Shown one piece after another: positions 1-15,960 of a stretch of 64,000 bases of DNA. This DNA is from Homarus americanus. Its lineage: Eukaryota > Arthropoda > Malacostraca > Decapoda > Nephropidae. The notes beneath the pieces are model-generated. The model worked only from the letters and a program-made list of their open reading frames with translations, was not told the DNA's origin and searched no databases. Each line of letters starts with the position of its first letter. The stretch's first letter is position 1. The stretch is taken from NCBI RefSeq assembly GCF_018991925.1, contig NW_024727766.1, forward strand, positions 1 through 64,000, read 5' to 3'. The position numbers and the translations under genes are program-made.

Positions 1-3000
1 TTTTTTTAGTTTTTTTGATTTTTTCATTTTAGTTTTGATTTTTCATTTTTTTTTTTAGTTTTTCGGGTAGTTGAATTGTTGGGTTTGAGGAGGCTGTAGG
101 TAGTGATTTTTAAAAGTGGTTGTGAGTGAGGTTAGGTTGGTTCACTTTTCCTTTGGAGGATTGTTAGGTTAAGGTTAGGTTAAGGTTAGGTTAGGTTAGG
201 TTAAGTTGGGTTAGGTTAGGTTAGGTTAGGTTAGGTTAAGGTTAGGTTAGGTTAGGTTAAGTTAGGTTAGGTTAGGTTAAATTTTTGTCATTTGGTTTAA
301 CTTTTTTATCATTTTTTTAGTTTTGATTTTTCATTTTAGTTTTTATTTTTTCATTTTAGTTTTTGATTTTTTCATTTTTAGTTTTCAGGTTAGTTGGATT
401 GTTGGGTTTGGGAGGGCTTGTAGGTAGTGATTTTAAAAGTGGTTGTGAGTGAGGTTGGGTTGGTTCACTTTTCCTTTGGAGGATTGTTGGGTTAAGTTAG
501 GATTAGGTTAGGTTAGGTTAGGTTAAGGTTAAGGTTAGGTTAGGTTAAGGTTAGATAGGTTAGGTTAGGTTAGTTGATTAAATTTTGTCATTTGGTTTAA
601 CTTTTTTATCATTTTTAGTTTTTGATTTTTCATTTTAGTTTTTGATTTTTCTTTTGGTTTTCGGGTAGTTGGTTGTTGGGTTTGGGAGGCTTGTAGGTGA
701 TGATTTTTAAAAGTGGTTGTGAGTGAGGTTGGGTTGGTTCACTTTTCCTTTGGGAGGATTGTTGGGTTAAGGATTAGGTTGGGATTAGATGAGTTAGGTT
801 AGGTTAAGTTAGGTTAGGTTAAGGTTAGGTTAAGTTAGGTTAGGATTAGGTTAAGTTAGGTTAGATTATAATTTTGTCATTTGGTTTACTTTTTATCATT
901 TTTTAGTTTTTATTTTCATTTTTAGTTTTTATTTTTCATTTTAGTTTTCGGATGTAGTTGGATTGTTGGGTTTGGAGGAAGCTTGTAGGTAGTGATTTTT
1001 AAAAGTGGTTAGGTGAGGTTGGGTTGGTTCACTTTTCCTTTGGGAGGTGTTAGGTTAGGTTAGGTTAGGTTAGATTAGGTTAGGTTAAGTTAAGTTAGGT
1101 TAGTTAGGTTAAGTTAGGTTGAGTTAAATTTTTTTTGTCATTGGTTTAACTTTTTATCATTTTTTTAGTTTTATTTTTTTCATTTTAGTTTTGATTTTTT
1201 TCATTTTTAGTTTTTATTTTTTTCGTTTTTTTAGTTTTGTTTTCATTTTGGTTTTTGATTTCATTTTTTGTTTTATTTTTCATTTTTTTTTTTTGATTTT
1301 TTCTTTTTAGTTTTCAGGTTAGTTGGATTGTTGGGTTTGGGAGGCTTGTAGGTAGTGATTTTTAAAAGTGGTTGTGAGTGAGGTTGGGTTGGTTCACTTT
1401 TCCCTTTGGGAGGATTGTTGAGTTAGGTTAGGTTGGGATTGGGTTGGGTTAGTTTTTAGTTTTCGGGTAGTTGAATTGTTGGGTTTGAGAGCTTATAGGT
1501 GATGATTTTTAAAAGTGGTTGTGTGAGTGTGAGTTGGGTTGGTTTCTCACTTTTCCTTTGAGGGTGTTGGAGTTGATTGGGATTGAGTTGAGTTAGGTTG
1601 GGTTGGGATTGAGTTAGGTTAGGTTAGGTTAGGTTAGAGTTAGGTTAGGTTAGGTTAGGTTAATTTTTTTTTGTCATTTGATTCCTTTTTTATCATTTTT
1701 TTTTGGTTTTTTTTTGATTTTTTTTTTCATTTTTTTTAGTTTTTTGATTTTTTTTTTTCATTTTTTTAGTTTTCGGAGTAGTTGAATTGTTGGGTTTGGG
1801 AGGGAAGCTTTGTAGGTAGTGATTTTTAAAAGTGGTTGTGAAGTGAGGTTGGGTTGGTTCTTCTTTTCATTTGAGAGATTGTTGGAGGTTAGGTTAGGTT
1901 AGGTTGGAATTAGGTTAGGTTAGGTTGAAGTTGGGTTAGGTTCGTTGAGTTGAAATTTTTTTTTGTCATTTGGTTGCTTTTTTTATCATTTTTTTTGAAT
2001 TTTTTGATTTTTTTTGTTATTTTTTTAGTTTTTGATTTTTTTTCATTTTTTTAGTTTTGATTTTTTTTCATTTTTGTTTAGTTTTTTGATTTTTTTCATT
2101 TTTTTTAGTTTTTGATTTTTTCATTTTTTTAGTTTTTATTTTTTTCATTTTTTTTTTTTTTGTTTTTGATTTTTTTCATTTTTTGTTTTCAGTAGTTGGT
2201 GTTTAGGTTTGGGAGGAGAGCTTGTAGGTAGTGATTTTAAAAGTGAATTTGTGAGTGAGAGTTGGGTTGGTTCACTTTTCCCTTTAGGAGAGATTGTTGG
2301 TTAAATTGAGTTAGGTTAGGTTGGGGATTGAGTTGAGAGTTAGGTTAGTTGGGGATTGAGTTAGATTGAAGTTAGGTTAGGTTAGGTTAGGCCAGGTTAA
2401 TTTTTTTTTTTGTCATTTGGTTTGTTTTTTATCATTTTTTTTGATTTTTATTTTTTTTTTATTTTTTTTTAGTTTTTTATTTTTTTTCATTTTTTTTAGT
2501 TTTTGATTTTTTTTTCATTTTTTTTTTGGTTTTTGATTTTTTTCATTTTTTTTTGTTTTTTGATTTTTTTATTTTTTTTTTTTTTATTTTTTATTTATTT
2601 TTTTTTATTTATTTTTTAGTTTTCGGGTAGTTGGTGTTGGGTTTAGAGAAGCTTGTAAGTGTGAATTTTTAAAAAGTAGTTGTAAAAGTGAGTTGAGTTG
2701 GTTCCACTTTTGCTGGGAGATTGTTGGGTGGAGTTGAGTTAGAGTTGAAGTTAAGTTGAGTTAGAGGTACATCATTTGGTTTAACTTTTTTATTTTTTTT
2801 TAGTTTTTGATTTTTTTCATTTTTTGGTTTTGATTTTTTCTTTTTTTTTTAGTTTTTATTTTTTTTATTTTTTTTAGTTTTTTTGATTTTTTTCATTTTT
2901 TTTAGTTTTTATTTTTTTTCATTATTTTTTTTAGTTTTTATTTTTTTATTTTTTTTTTTAGTTTTATTTTTCATTTTTTTTAGTTTTGGGTAGTTGAATT

Positions 3001-4244
3001 GTTGGGTTTGGGAAGGGAAGCTTGTAGGTAGTGATTTTGTGAAGAAATGGTTTGGCTTGAGTGAGGTTGGGTTGGTTTCACTTTTCCTTTGGGAATTGAG
3101 TTAGGTTGGGTGAGTTAGGTTAGGTTAGGTTGATTGGGTTGAATTGGATGAGATTGAGTTAGGTGGGTTGAGTTGAGATGAATTGAGTTAGGTTGAGTTA
3201 GTTTTTTTTTTGTCATTTGGTTTTAACATCATTTTTTTTTAGTTTTTGATTTTTTTCATTTTTTTTAGTTTTTTAATTTTTTTTCTTTTTTTAGTTTTCG
3301 GGTGATTGAATTGTTGGGTTTGGGAGGCTTGTAGGTAGTGATTTTTTAAAAGTGGTTGTGGTAGGGTTGGGTTGGTTCACTTTTCCTTTGGGAAGATTGT
3401 GAGTTAAGGTCTTGGGATTGGGGATTGGGTTGAGTTGAGATTGGGTTGGAGATTGAGTTGATTTAGGATTGAGTTGGAATTGAGATTGAGTTGAAATTTT
3501 TTGTCATTTGGTTTTAACTTTTTGTCATTTTTTTTAGTTTTATTTTTTTTTTCATTTTTTTTGTTTTTATTTTTTTTTTCATTTTTGGTTTTTATTTTTT
3601 TCATTTTTTTTAGTTTTTTGATTTTTTTCATTTTTTTTTTAGTTTTTAATTTTTTTTTTCATTTTTTTTTTTGTAGTTTTTTATTTTTTTTTTTTTTGTT
3701 TATTTTTTAGTTTTTCCAGGTGATTGGATGTTGGGTTTTGGGAGGAAACTTGTAGGTAGGAATTTTTAAGTGGTTGGCCTTGAGTGAGGAGTTGGAGTTG
3801 GTTCACTTTTCCTTTGAGATTGTTGAGTTAGAGTTGGGATGGGTTGGGATTAGGTTAGGTTAGGATTAGGTTAGGTTAGGTTAGGTTGGGTTTAGGTTAG
3901 ATTGAGTTAGGTTAAATTTTTTTTTGTCATTTGGTTTGCTTTTTTTGTCATTTTTTTTGGTTTTATTTTTTTCATTTTTTTGAATTTTTATTTTTTTTTA
4001 TTTTTTTTTTTTTTAGTTTTTTATTTTTTTTCATTTTTTTAGTTTTTTTTTATTTTTTTTTTTCATTTTTTTTAGTTTTTTATTTTTTTTTCATTTTTTT
4101 TTAATTTTTTTATTTTTTCACTTTTTTTTATTTTGATTTTTTTTATTTTTAGTTTTTGATTTTTCATTTTTTTTTTGTTTTTTTGTTGAGTTTGGAAGGA
4201 AAGCTTGTGGTAATGATTTTAAGTGGTTGTAGTGAGGTTGGGTT
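1..4244. repeat. Composite TTAGG-containing satellite array
   Basis: About 13 irregular units are visible. Each has a T-rich spacer (repeats of TTTTTGATTTTTTCATTTT), a conserved block containing GTAGGTAGTGATTTT, AAAGTGGTTGTGAGTGAGG and GGTTCACTTTTCCTTTGGG, and then a run of TTAGG/GGTTA-type sequence. Conserved blocks begin near 89, 418, 695, 983, 1348, 1497, 1812, 2225, 2655, 3026, 3330, 3750 and 4207, so unit length varies from about 150 to 450 bp. TTAGG is the usual arthropod telomere repeat. It is cleanest in the first 1,100 bases and degrades rightwards. The strand reads TTAGG pointing into the window, opposite to what a left chromosome end would show. No gene is seen here; open frames are homopolymer artefacts. 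Confidence 0.85.
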
Positions 4245-4281
4245 GGTACCTAACCCCCGCATATGTTAAGGGCTGACTGTA
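4245..4281. mobile_element. Terminal relic of an E2-type Tigger
   Basis: This short stretch ends in AAGGGCTGACTGTA and reads, in reverse, like the left terminus of the element at 39426 (CAGTCGGCCCTTAACATACG). It marks the edge of the satellite array and is followed by about 50 bases of unassigned sequence. Confidence 0.5.
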
Positions 4282-4860
4282 TAATAAAGTGACACTTTTT
4301 TTTTGTAAACAAGTAATACAATATTACAATATACCGTATATCTCGGCCTATAAGGCGTCGGGTATAAGACGCCCCCCCCCCCCAAATTTCCATTTAAAAA
4401 GTAGCTTTTGAGCTCTATTCGCTGTATAAGACCAGTACCCCAAATGTGACACTTACCAACTGATCTAGTAGTCCTCTACCAACCATCATTGGTTTTTTTA
4501 AATAAGGCCAATTCACTTCAAGTAATGTCATCAAATGTTACCCGCTGGTGTAGTGTAAACACTAGTGACGCTACTGAAGCCGCCTGCTATTTAATGTAAC
4601 TGAACTAATGTCATGTGTGTAAAATTTTTCATTTACTTGAAATGGATTTACCGATTTATTTGTTTATTTATTTATTTATAATATACTGTAACATATTAAA
4701 CACACTGGAAGTATTTTTAATTTATAATGCTTGCTTCATGACGAGCGATCGTGGTGGAGGTTGCCCCGCCTCGTGGTGGGACTGTGTTCCCACTGTTTAT
4801 ACAACAGCTACCACCGTATTCTAATTGTGGTGTTTCATTAGGATTTGAGTGAAAAGGTTA

Positions 4861-8200
<3,340 letters not shown>

Positions 8201-8259
<59 letters not shown>
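8201..8259. repeat. (TA)n then (CA)n microsatellite
   Basis: TA repeats to 8248 followed by about five CA repeats. Confidence 0.95.
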
Positions 8260-8312
8260 CTAGACCTGACTCATTTACTATTACTGATCTCTACGACCGC
8301 CGACTTACGACA

Positions 8313-9855
8313 CCAGATATTAGGAGTTATACCCCACTTAACGCGTCAATTGAACCCGAGGGTCCTGCTATGAAATCCGCAGTGAACAACAGAACATATG
8401 GGATTAATTCCAATAGAAACCGCCCCGACTTCAAACCCACTTTTTAAGGCACATACCATGTTGTAGTAAAATAACATCTTAATTTTATGATGGTACATGC
8501 ACACAATTAATACTTAAGAGAAATAGAGAAATACAGTCGCCAGTTAATGTCCATTCAAATAATGGACTAACTCCCCCCCTCTCACACTACACAGTCGTGG
8601 TTAAGATGGTCGGTCGGTCCCTCCCTCCCCCACCCCCCACCAACCGTCCCAAGGAGATGTGGGATAAATTCAAACTAGTTAGAAAATATAATTGACATTG
8701 CTGGATTCTAAGACCAGGAATATTTTGAATATAAATGTCATATATTTTGCACTAAAAGATAACATAGTTACCTAGAGAAAAAATTGTATCTAAAATTGTA
8801 AGTTTAAAGCAAAATATATGATGTTTATATTCAAATGATCACCAAATTATAAGAATTCAGCAATGTAAATTATATTTCTGACCGGTAATTTGTATGAATT
8901 TTATGAGCTAAAACAAATATCTTCAGTTAATAAAAAAATAATCTTCACGACACTATCTGTCAATCAGCACTCCCACCTGCCTCCAACCGCAGGTCAGCGT
9001 CCCAACCTCCCACCCCCCACCAATCCTCCCTTCCAGAGTTTTTAACATTTAGTATTAAATAATACCTCAGATTAAAGTTAGGATATATAATTGACATTGC
9101 TGGATTCCTTGTAAGACCAGGAATATTTTGAATATAAATGTCATATATTTTGCACAAAAGATACCATAGTTACTCTAGAGAAAAATTTCTTTATCTAAAA
9201 TTGTAAGTTTAAAGCAAAATTTATGATGTTTATATTCAAAATGATCACCAAATTATAAGAATTCCAGCAATGTAAATTATATTCTGACCGGTAATTTGTA
9301 TGAATTTTATGAGCTAAACAAATATCTTCAGTTAATAAAAAAATAATAATTTTCACAGGTAACATGGTCGGTTGGTCCCTCCCTCCCCCACCCCCAATCA
9401 TCTGTCCCAAGGAGATGTGTGGGATAACCACTAAATTTTAATAATACCTCAAACTAGTTAGGATAATATAATTGACATTGCTGGATTCCTAAGATTAGGA
9501 ATATTTTGAATATAAATGTCATATATTTTGCACAAAAGATACCATAGTTACCTAGAGAAAATTTTTATCTAAAATTGTAAGTTTAAAGCAAAATATATGA
9601 TGTTTATATTCAAAATGATCACCAAATTATAAGAATTCCAGCACTGTAAATTATATTCTGGCCTGGTAATTTGTATGAATTTTATGAGCTAAAACAGGCA
9701 GTCAGGCAGGGTGGCGGGTGGGCAAATCTAATAGCGTCTGACACTCACCGGTATGTGTGGAAAAAAATCCGCGTTAAGTGAAAGTTCAGCTTTGGCAAGG
9801 CATCCAGAGTATGCGAAAAACGTTAAGTGAAACCGCTATAGGCAGGGTAAAACTG
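8313..9855. mobile_element. Internally repeated Tigger-A-like MITE, copy 2
   Basis: The left part contains ACCCCACTTAACGCG and CATATGGGATTAA. Three internal modules follow at about 8670-8950, 9050-9350 and 9430-9690. The right end reads AGTGAAACCGC then GGGTAAAACTG before TA, which is the CAGTATTACCC-type terminus in reverse. The left boundary is approximate, because 8260-8312 contains degraded sequence resembling Tigger C ends (CTACGACCGCCGACTTACGA). Confidence 0.7.
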
Positions 9856-9857
9856 TA

Positions 9858-9858
9858 G

Positions 9859-9891
<33 letters not shown>

Positions 9892-9904
9892 TTTTTATAT
9901 ATAT
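9858..9904. repeat. AT/poly-T/AT low-complexity tract
   Basis: Short AT repeats flank a run of T (about 9874-9896). This is another remnant of the H microsatellite between insertions. Confidence 0.9.
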
Positions 9905-10203
9905 GACACACGATTTTCTATAATGAACGTTTCCAGTTAATGTAGCTCCATGTATAATTAGAAAATTATGGGGCCCCATGCATTCAGCTGACTACATTAA
10001 AGGTCATAGTGCTCAGTACACTGTATCCATTCCTTATTATTTATTACTTTCACTGTACTGTATCCATTCATCATTATTCATTACTTTTACTGTACTGTAT
10101 TTCATTATAGATTTTTATTTTTTTTTTTTTTTTTTTTTTTTATCTATGTCGGACTTACTAACTGGATTAGTCCCTAAACCCAGTCGTAAGTCGGGGTCTA
10201 GGT

Positions 10204-10207
<4 letters not shown>
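9905..10207. mobile_element. Tigger C-family fragment
   Basis: The segment GGGGCCCCATGCATTCAGCTG and nearby bases match, in reverse complement, the left flank of Tigger C (about 36350-36420). The right end AGTCGTAAGTCGGGGTCTAG matches the right end of the C-type MITE at 49566. No transposase coding is seen. Confidence 0.6.

Positions 10208-10292
<85 letters not shown>
10208..10292. repeat. (AT)n microsatellite
   Basis: The last piece of the split H microsatellite. H resumes immediately to its right. Confidence 0.97.
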
Positions 10293-10295
<3 letters not shown>

Positions 10296-10539
10296 CAATA
10301 TTTTATAATCGCAGTCATGTACTGAATATTCTATGTAAAAAATATAAATTTTAAATGAATTATTTATAGTGTGGTCGACTTCCACACAAAGACGGGCTAT
10401 AAATAGCCTTCCATCTCCTCTCCACCCTCTCTGTTCTCAAGAGAAAGTTCTTGGTAAAAACATTTGTTTGTTTATTATTTTCATTGTTTGTCTAATTTAT
10501 CATGTTGTATCAAAGTAATATTACTAAAAGTTTTAGGCG

Positions 10540-10690
10540 GCTACCAAACAGGGAGATACTACTGCCTGGGAAGATATTGGAAGCATAATGTCAGTATTGT
10601 TCTAATGGTAGATCCTACTTCCATATGGCATCACGAGACCAAGTCTTAGGTTGCTGATTTATCTTTCTGCCTCATTTACACACAATTGCA
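10540..10690. repeat. 150-bp dispersed repeat inside H
   Basis: The stretch with ACTGCCTGGGAAGATATTGG, CTAATGGTAGATCCTACTTC and TTTCTGCCTCATTTACACAC recurs in reverse complement at about 50430-50580 in CIAO2B intron 2. It is non-coding. The rest of 10293-11628 is H sequence without genes. Confidence 0.6.
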
Positions 10691-11628
10691 GAGTTTCAAT
10701 TGTTTCTCTTCCTTGACAACACAACATACATACAATATAATGTTTCTCACCTTTGATCTTTTTTCCATTTATTTATGGTTGGTTATTTAAAAATGCCAAT
10801 TCACTTCAAGTATTGCATCAATTTTACCGGCTGGTGTAATAGTGACTCACTTTAAGCGGCAGTTATTTAATTGGAACTAATGTTGGTGTGAGTAAAATAT
10901 TTCCATTTACTTGAAATAGATTTGCCGATTTATTTGTTTATTTATTTATTTATAATATACTGTAATATTAAACACTAATTCGAAGTATTTTCTTTTAATT
11001 TTATATACTTGTTATAAAAAGGGAGGCTACCATTATAATCTGGTAGGATCATTAAACCAAACTCGAATCCATGACGTGACTTCTGTTAATCATTCTCATC
11101 CTAAATTTACCACTGTCGGTAGTTTCAAGAATTAACGACATTACTTAAATATTCTTGTAAAAAATAAATTTTAAATTAATTATTTATAGGAGATAAGTAT
11201 TATGATCAGTAAATATACAGATATGCATTACTGACCACCTCCGAACACAAGGACAGCTATAAACACAGGCGATCACAGTCAAGGTCACTTTCCTTTCTTG
11301 TCACTGGCAAATGGGGGTGGGTGATGATAGCAGCTGTGTTTATTACGAGGTATATTGTTCTTTTAACGGTATGTTAGACTGGTTTATAATACATTTTTTT
11401 ATTTTAATATACGGTAATCTTTATTTAATCCAGCTTCCCAAACATAAGTTTTGGTATAAAATAATTAATGGTAGGACTTTGAGTGGTTTACCATGTTTCA
11501 TCACCACTTTATTAACGCTTAAACCGCTAATATTTAAGAGGTAGAATTTTATCTCTGGTGCTTAAGACGACCCCTAACTTTGGGCTGATTTTTTTTGTGT
11601 TCAAATTCGTCTAGGCCGAGATATACTG

Positions 11629-11923
11629 TAATAAAAACTATTAAAAATCAAACTAGCAAAGCCTTCTAACAAAGATATTATAAACATATGTATATATAAG
11701 TAATAAAATGAAAAATTATAATGAATAATGTAGGTTAAAATTGTTTTTATATTTTAGTTATTTTAAACCCCAATGCATAAAGACGTTAAAACAAAGATTG
11801 AAAGGAATAGGCAACCTTAAATTGAAGACATAACAATTTTGAAAATATGTCGTAATACTAAAATATGAAATTGATGATTATTTTATTGACACAATAATAG
11901 GCATGTTAAAACCTTAACCTTTA
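11629..11923. other. Unassigned AT-rich spacer
   Basis: No gene or recognisable repeat end is seen. It may be the 3' non-coding part of the adjoining hAT element, whose termini I could not place. Confidence 0.4.
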
Positions 11924-14870
11924 CTAATGTGAAATATGAGCCTGCTTCTTCTTTGTCAGCTTAACCAATCGTGGTTCAATTGAGGACAGTGCCACGCGCA
12001 ATGGAGAATGAATATCCATACTATTCCTGTACTTTGTCTTAATGACACTCATGGTTGAAAAGCCAGTTTCGCAGAGGTATGTTAAAGGAAATGGGAGAAG
12101 AGTTTTCAGAGCAATTTCAGTAAGCTCAGGATATTCTGCTTTCACTTTTATCCAAAAGGAACCAAGTGATGTATTAGTTTCGAAACTCATCTTCTATCCT
12201 TCGTCAGCAGCCAGCTCCAACAATTTATCCTCCATAGTGACACTTGGGTCATCTCTCAATGACATAAACGGATTTCGGATCCATTCATTCCCTTTCCGTG
12301 GATCTTCTTCTGCTGGAAAGTAATGCTGAAAACGTTCTGCCAAATTCGTCAAGTGTTCTCTGATGACAATTCGTAGAGATGTAACATTAAGGCCTTCGCC
12401 TGCTTCGGCGATGACTGTCGCTAATTGGTGAAATATGTCATAACAATCTCTTGACACTCGACTCTTCCATGCTTCAGGCTTTCGTTTTTGTCCGTCGATC
12501 TTGTCTGCCATTGTAAAACTCGAAGCCATCCTTCCCTGCATGGAGGTGTTGAGATCATTAAGATGGCAAAGATATCAGCCAAATAAGCCAGCTTGGCTAG
12601 CCAATCCACATCTCGAAACAATTGTGACCAATTTGTTTTTTTGTCCTGAAGAAACTCGGCAAGCTCGTTTCGTAGCTAAAGTACTCTTGACAGGACTTTT
12701 CCTCTCGATAACCAACGTACTGTACATCGGCATGCAATAGGAGCTGTTATGATCAGCTCCCATATCATCACATATTGCAGTGAATAGCCTCGAATTTAAA
12801 GCATTTGCCTTTACATGGTTCGCAATTTTTACAACCTCGCTGAGCACACTGTTTAGTTCTGTTGACAATTTTTTTGTTGCAAGACTTTCTCGGTGAAGGA
12901 AGCATTGCGTCGACTTGCATTCTAGGTCAAGCGCCTTCATCTGAGTAACCACTCCCGAATGCCGTCCTAGCATTACGACAGCGCTATTAGAACATACGCC
13001 TACACAAAACTTGAAATCCAACCCACACATCTGTTAACGATATACAGTAGCACTCGACGACGCGGTCAATTGAACCCACAGGGTACCGCGGAAAGTGAAA
13101 ACCGCGTAAAGTGAACAACAGAACATATGGGATTAATTCCAATAGAGACTGGCCCGACCCCCAAACTCCACTTTTTCCGACACAATACCTATGTTGTAGT
13201 AAAAATAACATCTAAATTTATGATGGTATGCTCACACAATTAATATTTAAGAGAAATACAGTCACCAGGTTAATGTCCATTCAAATAATGGACTCAAATC
13301 CCCCCCCCCCCTCTTCCCAGCTCACTAGCTCCTACCTCTCTGAGAAATGTTGGGTGAAAACACTAGATTTTAACGTTTAGTAATAAATAATACCTCAGAC
13401 TAAAGTTAGGATAATATAATTGACATTTCTGGATTCCTTGCAGGTCAGGGAATATTTTGAATGTAAACTTAATACATTTTGCACAAAAGATAAAATATTT
13501 GCTTTGTGTAAACCAAATTATTACATTAGATCTAAAATTTGTATGTCGAATGCAAAATCCATGATGTTTATATTCAAAATGATCATCATATTGTAAGAAT
13601 TCCAGCAATGTAAATTATATTTGGTCCAGTAATTTGTATGAATTTTATGAGCTAAAACAAATATCTTCAGTTAATAAAAAAAAAATATTCTTCACGACAC
13701 TATCTGTCAATCAAAGTACCCCACCTTGCCTCCCCCCTCCTCACACTATCGCCAGCTGGGTTGGTCGGTCGGTCCCAACCCTCCCCCCCACCCCCCACCT
13801 TCCCTCCCTACCAGAGAAATGTTGGGTGAAAATACTAGACTTTAACTTTTAGTAATAAATAATACCTCAGACTAAAGTTAGGATAATGTAATTGACATTT
13901 CTGGATTCCTTGCAGGTCAGGGAATATTTTGAATGTAAACTTCATATATTTTGCACAAAAGATATAATATTTGCTTTGTGTAAACCAAATTATTACATTA
14001 GATCTAAAATTTGTATGTCTAATGCAAAATCCATGATGTTTATATTCAAAATGATCATCATATTGTAAGAATTCCAGCAATGTAAATTATATTCTGGCCG
14101 GATAATTTGTATGAATTTTATGAGCTAAATAAAAAAATAAAAAAATTGTACTTCACCGCGTATATGAGTAGATGCACCGCGGAAAGTGAAAGTCCGGTTC
14201 TGGCAAGGTACCGCGTAAATGAGAAGAAATCGCGGAAAGTGAAACCGTGTAAAGCGGGGTAATACTGTAGTCGCTCACAGTCTTGAACACTTCACTAGTT
14301 GTTTTTGTTGGTAGTGAAGCAGAGAAAAAAAATCTCTTCCTTCAAATCACCCTCATGTTCAAAGCGCACATACACCAGCAGAATTGCCATATTATCAACA
14401 TCTGTACATTCATCAAGCTGCAAAGAAAAGTACTTTGCTAATTTAATCTGTCCTATGAGCCGATCTTCCATATAGTGAGCTAGATTGTGAATGCGTCGAG
14501 CTGTAGCGTCATTTGAAAGTGGCACCCGAGCCACTTTCCTTGCCGCCGTCTCGCTCAGCATTTCCATGCAGACATCTTTAATACAGCCTATCACTATCGT
14601 CTCACCGATTGTGTATGGCTTTTTAGCCTTAGCAACTCGAAATGTTACTTTATAAGAAGCCCGCAAAGCACAAGTATTTATGTGTTACACCTCAAAGATC
14701 TGTTTCTGACGGCCCTTTAAATCAACATGCTTTCTTTCAAAGAATTCTTTCAACTTTGAACTTATTTCTTTATGATTTGTGTCATGGGTTGCGTTAGGCT
14801 TACCTACGCAACCAACTCCAAAGTTTGTTTGACTAGAGATAAGACACCCAGCGAGGCATAACTGGGACAT
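11924..14870 (-). pseudogene. hAT (ZBED5-like) transposase, broken and split
   Basis: Pieces of one hAT transposase lie in order on the minus strand. An N-terminal piece ends in a KEFFERKHVDLKGRQKQIFE-like segment (14685-14870). A middle piece has the hAT hallmark SLQLDECTDV (14295-14666). A further piece contains GRHSGVV and FLHRESLATKK (12575-13030), then WLAKLAYLADIF (about 12600) and PEAWKSRVSRDCYDIF (12194-12541). The C-terminal dimerisation segment YLCETGFSTMSVIKTKYRNS is at 11924-12190. Several frameshifts and a MITE at 13045-14267 disrupt it, so it cannot encode a full protein. The family resembles domesticated ZBED5-type proteins in animals, but the breaks show this copy is a dead transposon. 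Confidence 0.88.
13045..14267. mobile_element. Internally repeated Tigger-A-like MITE, copy 3, nested in hAT
   Basis: TA (13043-13044 and 14268-14269) flanks an element starting CAGTAGCACTCGACGACGCG and ending GTAATACTG. Two internal modules lie at about 13370-13690 and 13845-14130, again with AATTGACATTTCTGGATTCC and AGAATTCCAGCAATG. Its insertion interrupts the hAT reading frame between the acidic and GRHSGVV segments. The short ORFs within are repeat artefacts. Confidence 0.85.
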
Positions 14871-14880
14871 ATATTTTCCA

Positions 14881-15855
14881 TTAGTGGCATGTTAGCCAGC
14901 CTTTAGGGGGGGTGGGCAGTGAAACAGTGTTGTACTGTTCATCGCTTCACACCCAAAAACCTCATTTTATGTAGTATCCCCTTGGCCATGGGTTAGTTAA
15001 GAAGTCGTCTTGACTCTCTCCCTCCTGAAAGGGAGCGGGGCACCACACCACACAGAGTCCTCCACCCCACTCCGCCCTGTGGACCGTCGTCGACACGAGA
15101 TTAAGTGTGTTAACCTAGGTTGTTATCCCGTGGAAATATCACTTGCGGAAGACTGGTTGCAACAAAAGCAATCCAGGCTGCTCTATTGCACCTAAATGGT
15201 TAATTCAAGTCACGCTTATCAGTTCTCCTTGTCACGACAGCCGTCTACAGTGACTGTCAGTGACATGAGACTATGTGTGGTAACCCAAGAGTACTTTTTG
15301 TTGTTATGGTCCGTGGAAAGAAGTTCTTGTGCGGAAGCCTCGTTGCAACAAAAGCAATTCAGGCTGACAATAAATGTATCACTTGAAAAATTAAGGCTCT
15401 GTTAAGTCTTACCCATAGTAGAGTAATCACATGTGTCCCCAAGTTGAAAATTCTCTTTAGAAGATTAATTTTATTACAGCGTGAATGTGAGTGAATCATT
15501 TATCCATGCAAATTGTAAATCATTGTATGGAAGCTTGACAAATAAATGTAAGTGCAATTATCTGCCCGTATCTGTGATCCTATCTTATTATTACTAAAGG
15601 TAATGACTGATTGGTTATGACAAAGTATAACCAATAACTTAGATAGATGTTGGAAATTAATGGAATTCATTAAATCATCATTTATCAAGTATCAATCATG
15701 GAATGTCGAGTGGTGGAGTGAACTTCTACGTAGATACACCATGATCTCCTGTAAGTAACCAGTGTGAAGGTATCGAATTCTACGGTAGGAAATAAGAAAC
15801 ACAACATAATATAATCTTTATATAATATAATCCACTCATACTACCACTCCGAAAA
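14881..15855. repeat. Unassigned region with an internal duplication
   Basis: I see no gene. Two diverged copies of about 70 bases (about 15118-15182 and 15298-15366) share GTTGCAACAAAAGCAAT and CAGGCTG, each preceded by a TGTTAT..CCGTGGAAA segment. The remainder (15400-15855) shows no recognisable feature. Confidence 0.5.
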
Positions 15856-15960
15856 CTAAAACCATGACAATTTGTATTTAAATGCCTCATGAGGTTTGAC
15901 GGCTTCATTGAGTCGTTAGCCAACACATCTCTGCGGACCGGCAGCCGATGGCTCGCGTAC
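15855..15960 (-). pseudogene. hAT/ZBED zinc-finger fragment
   Basis: The minus strand encodes VLANDSMKPSNLMRHLNTNC. This matches the BED-type segment typical of ZBED5-like hAT transposases (C..C before, H....H in RHL.T). Only about 35 residues are present, fused directly to the 3' end of the LINE at 15960. It is a truncated remnant. Confidence 0.65.

Noticed and set aside
1..4244. A true left chromosome end
   Set aside because: TTAGG reads in the wrong direction for a left telomere and is interspersed with unique blocks.
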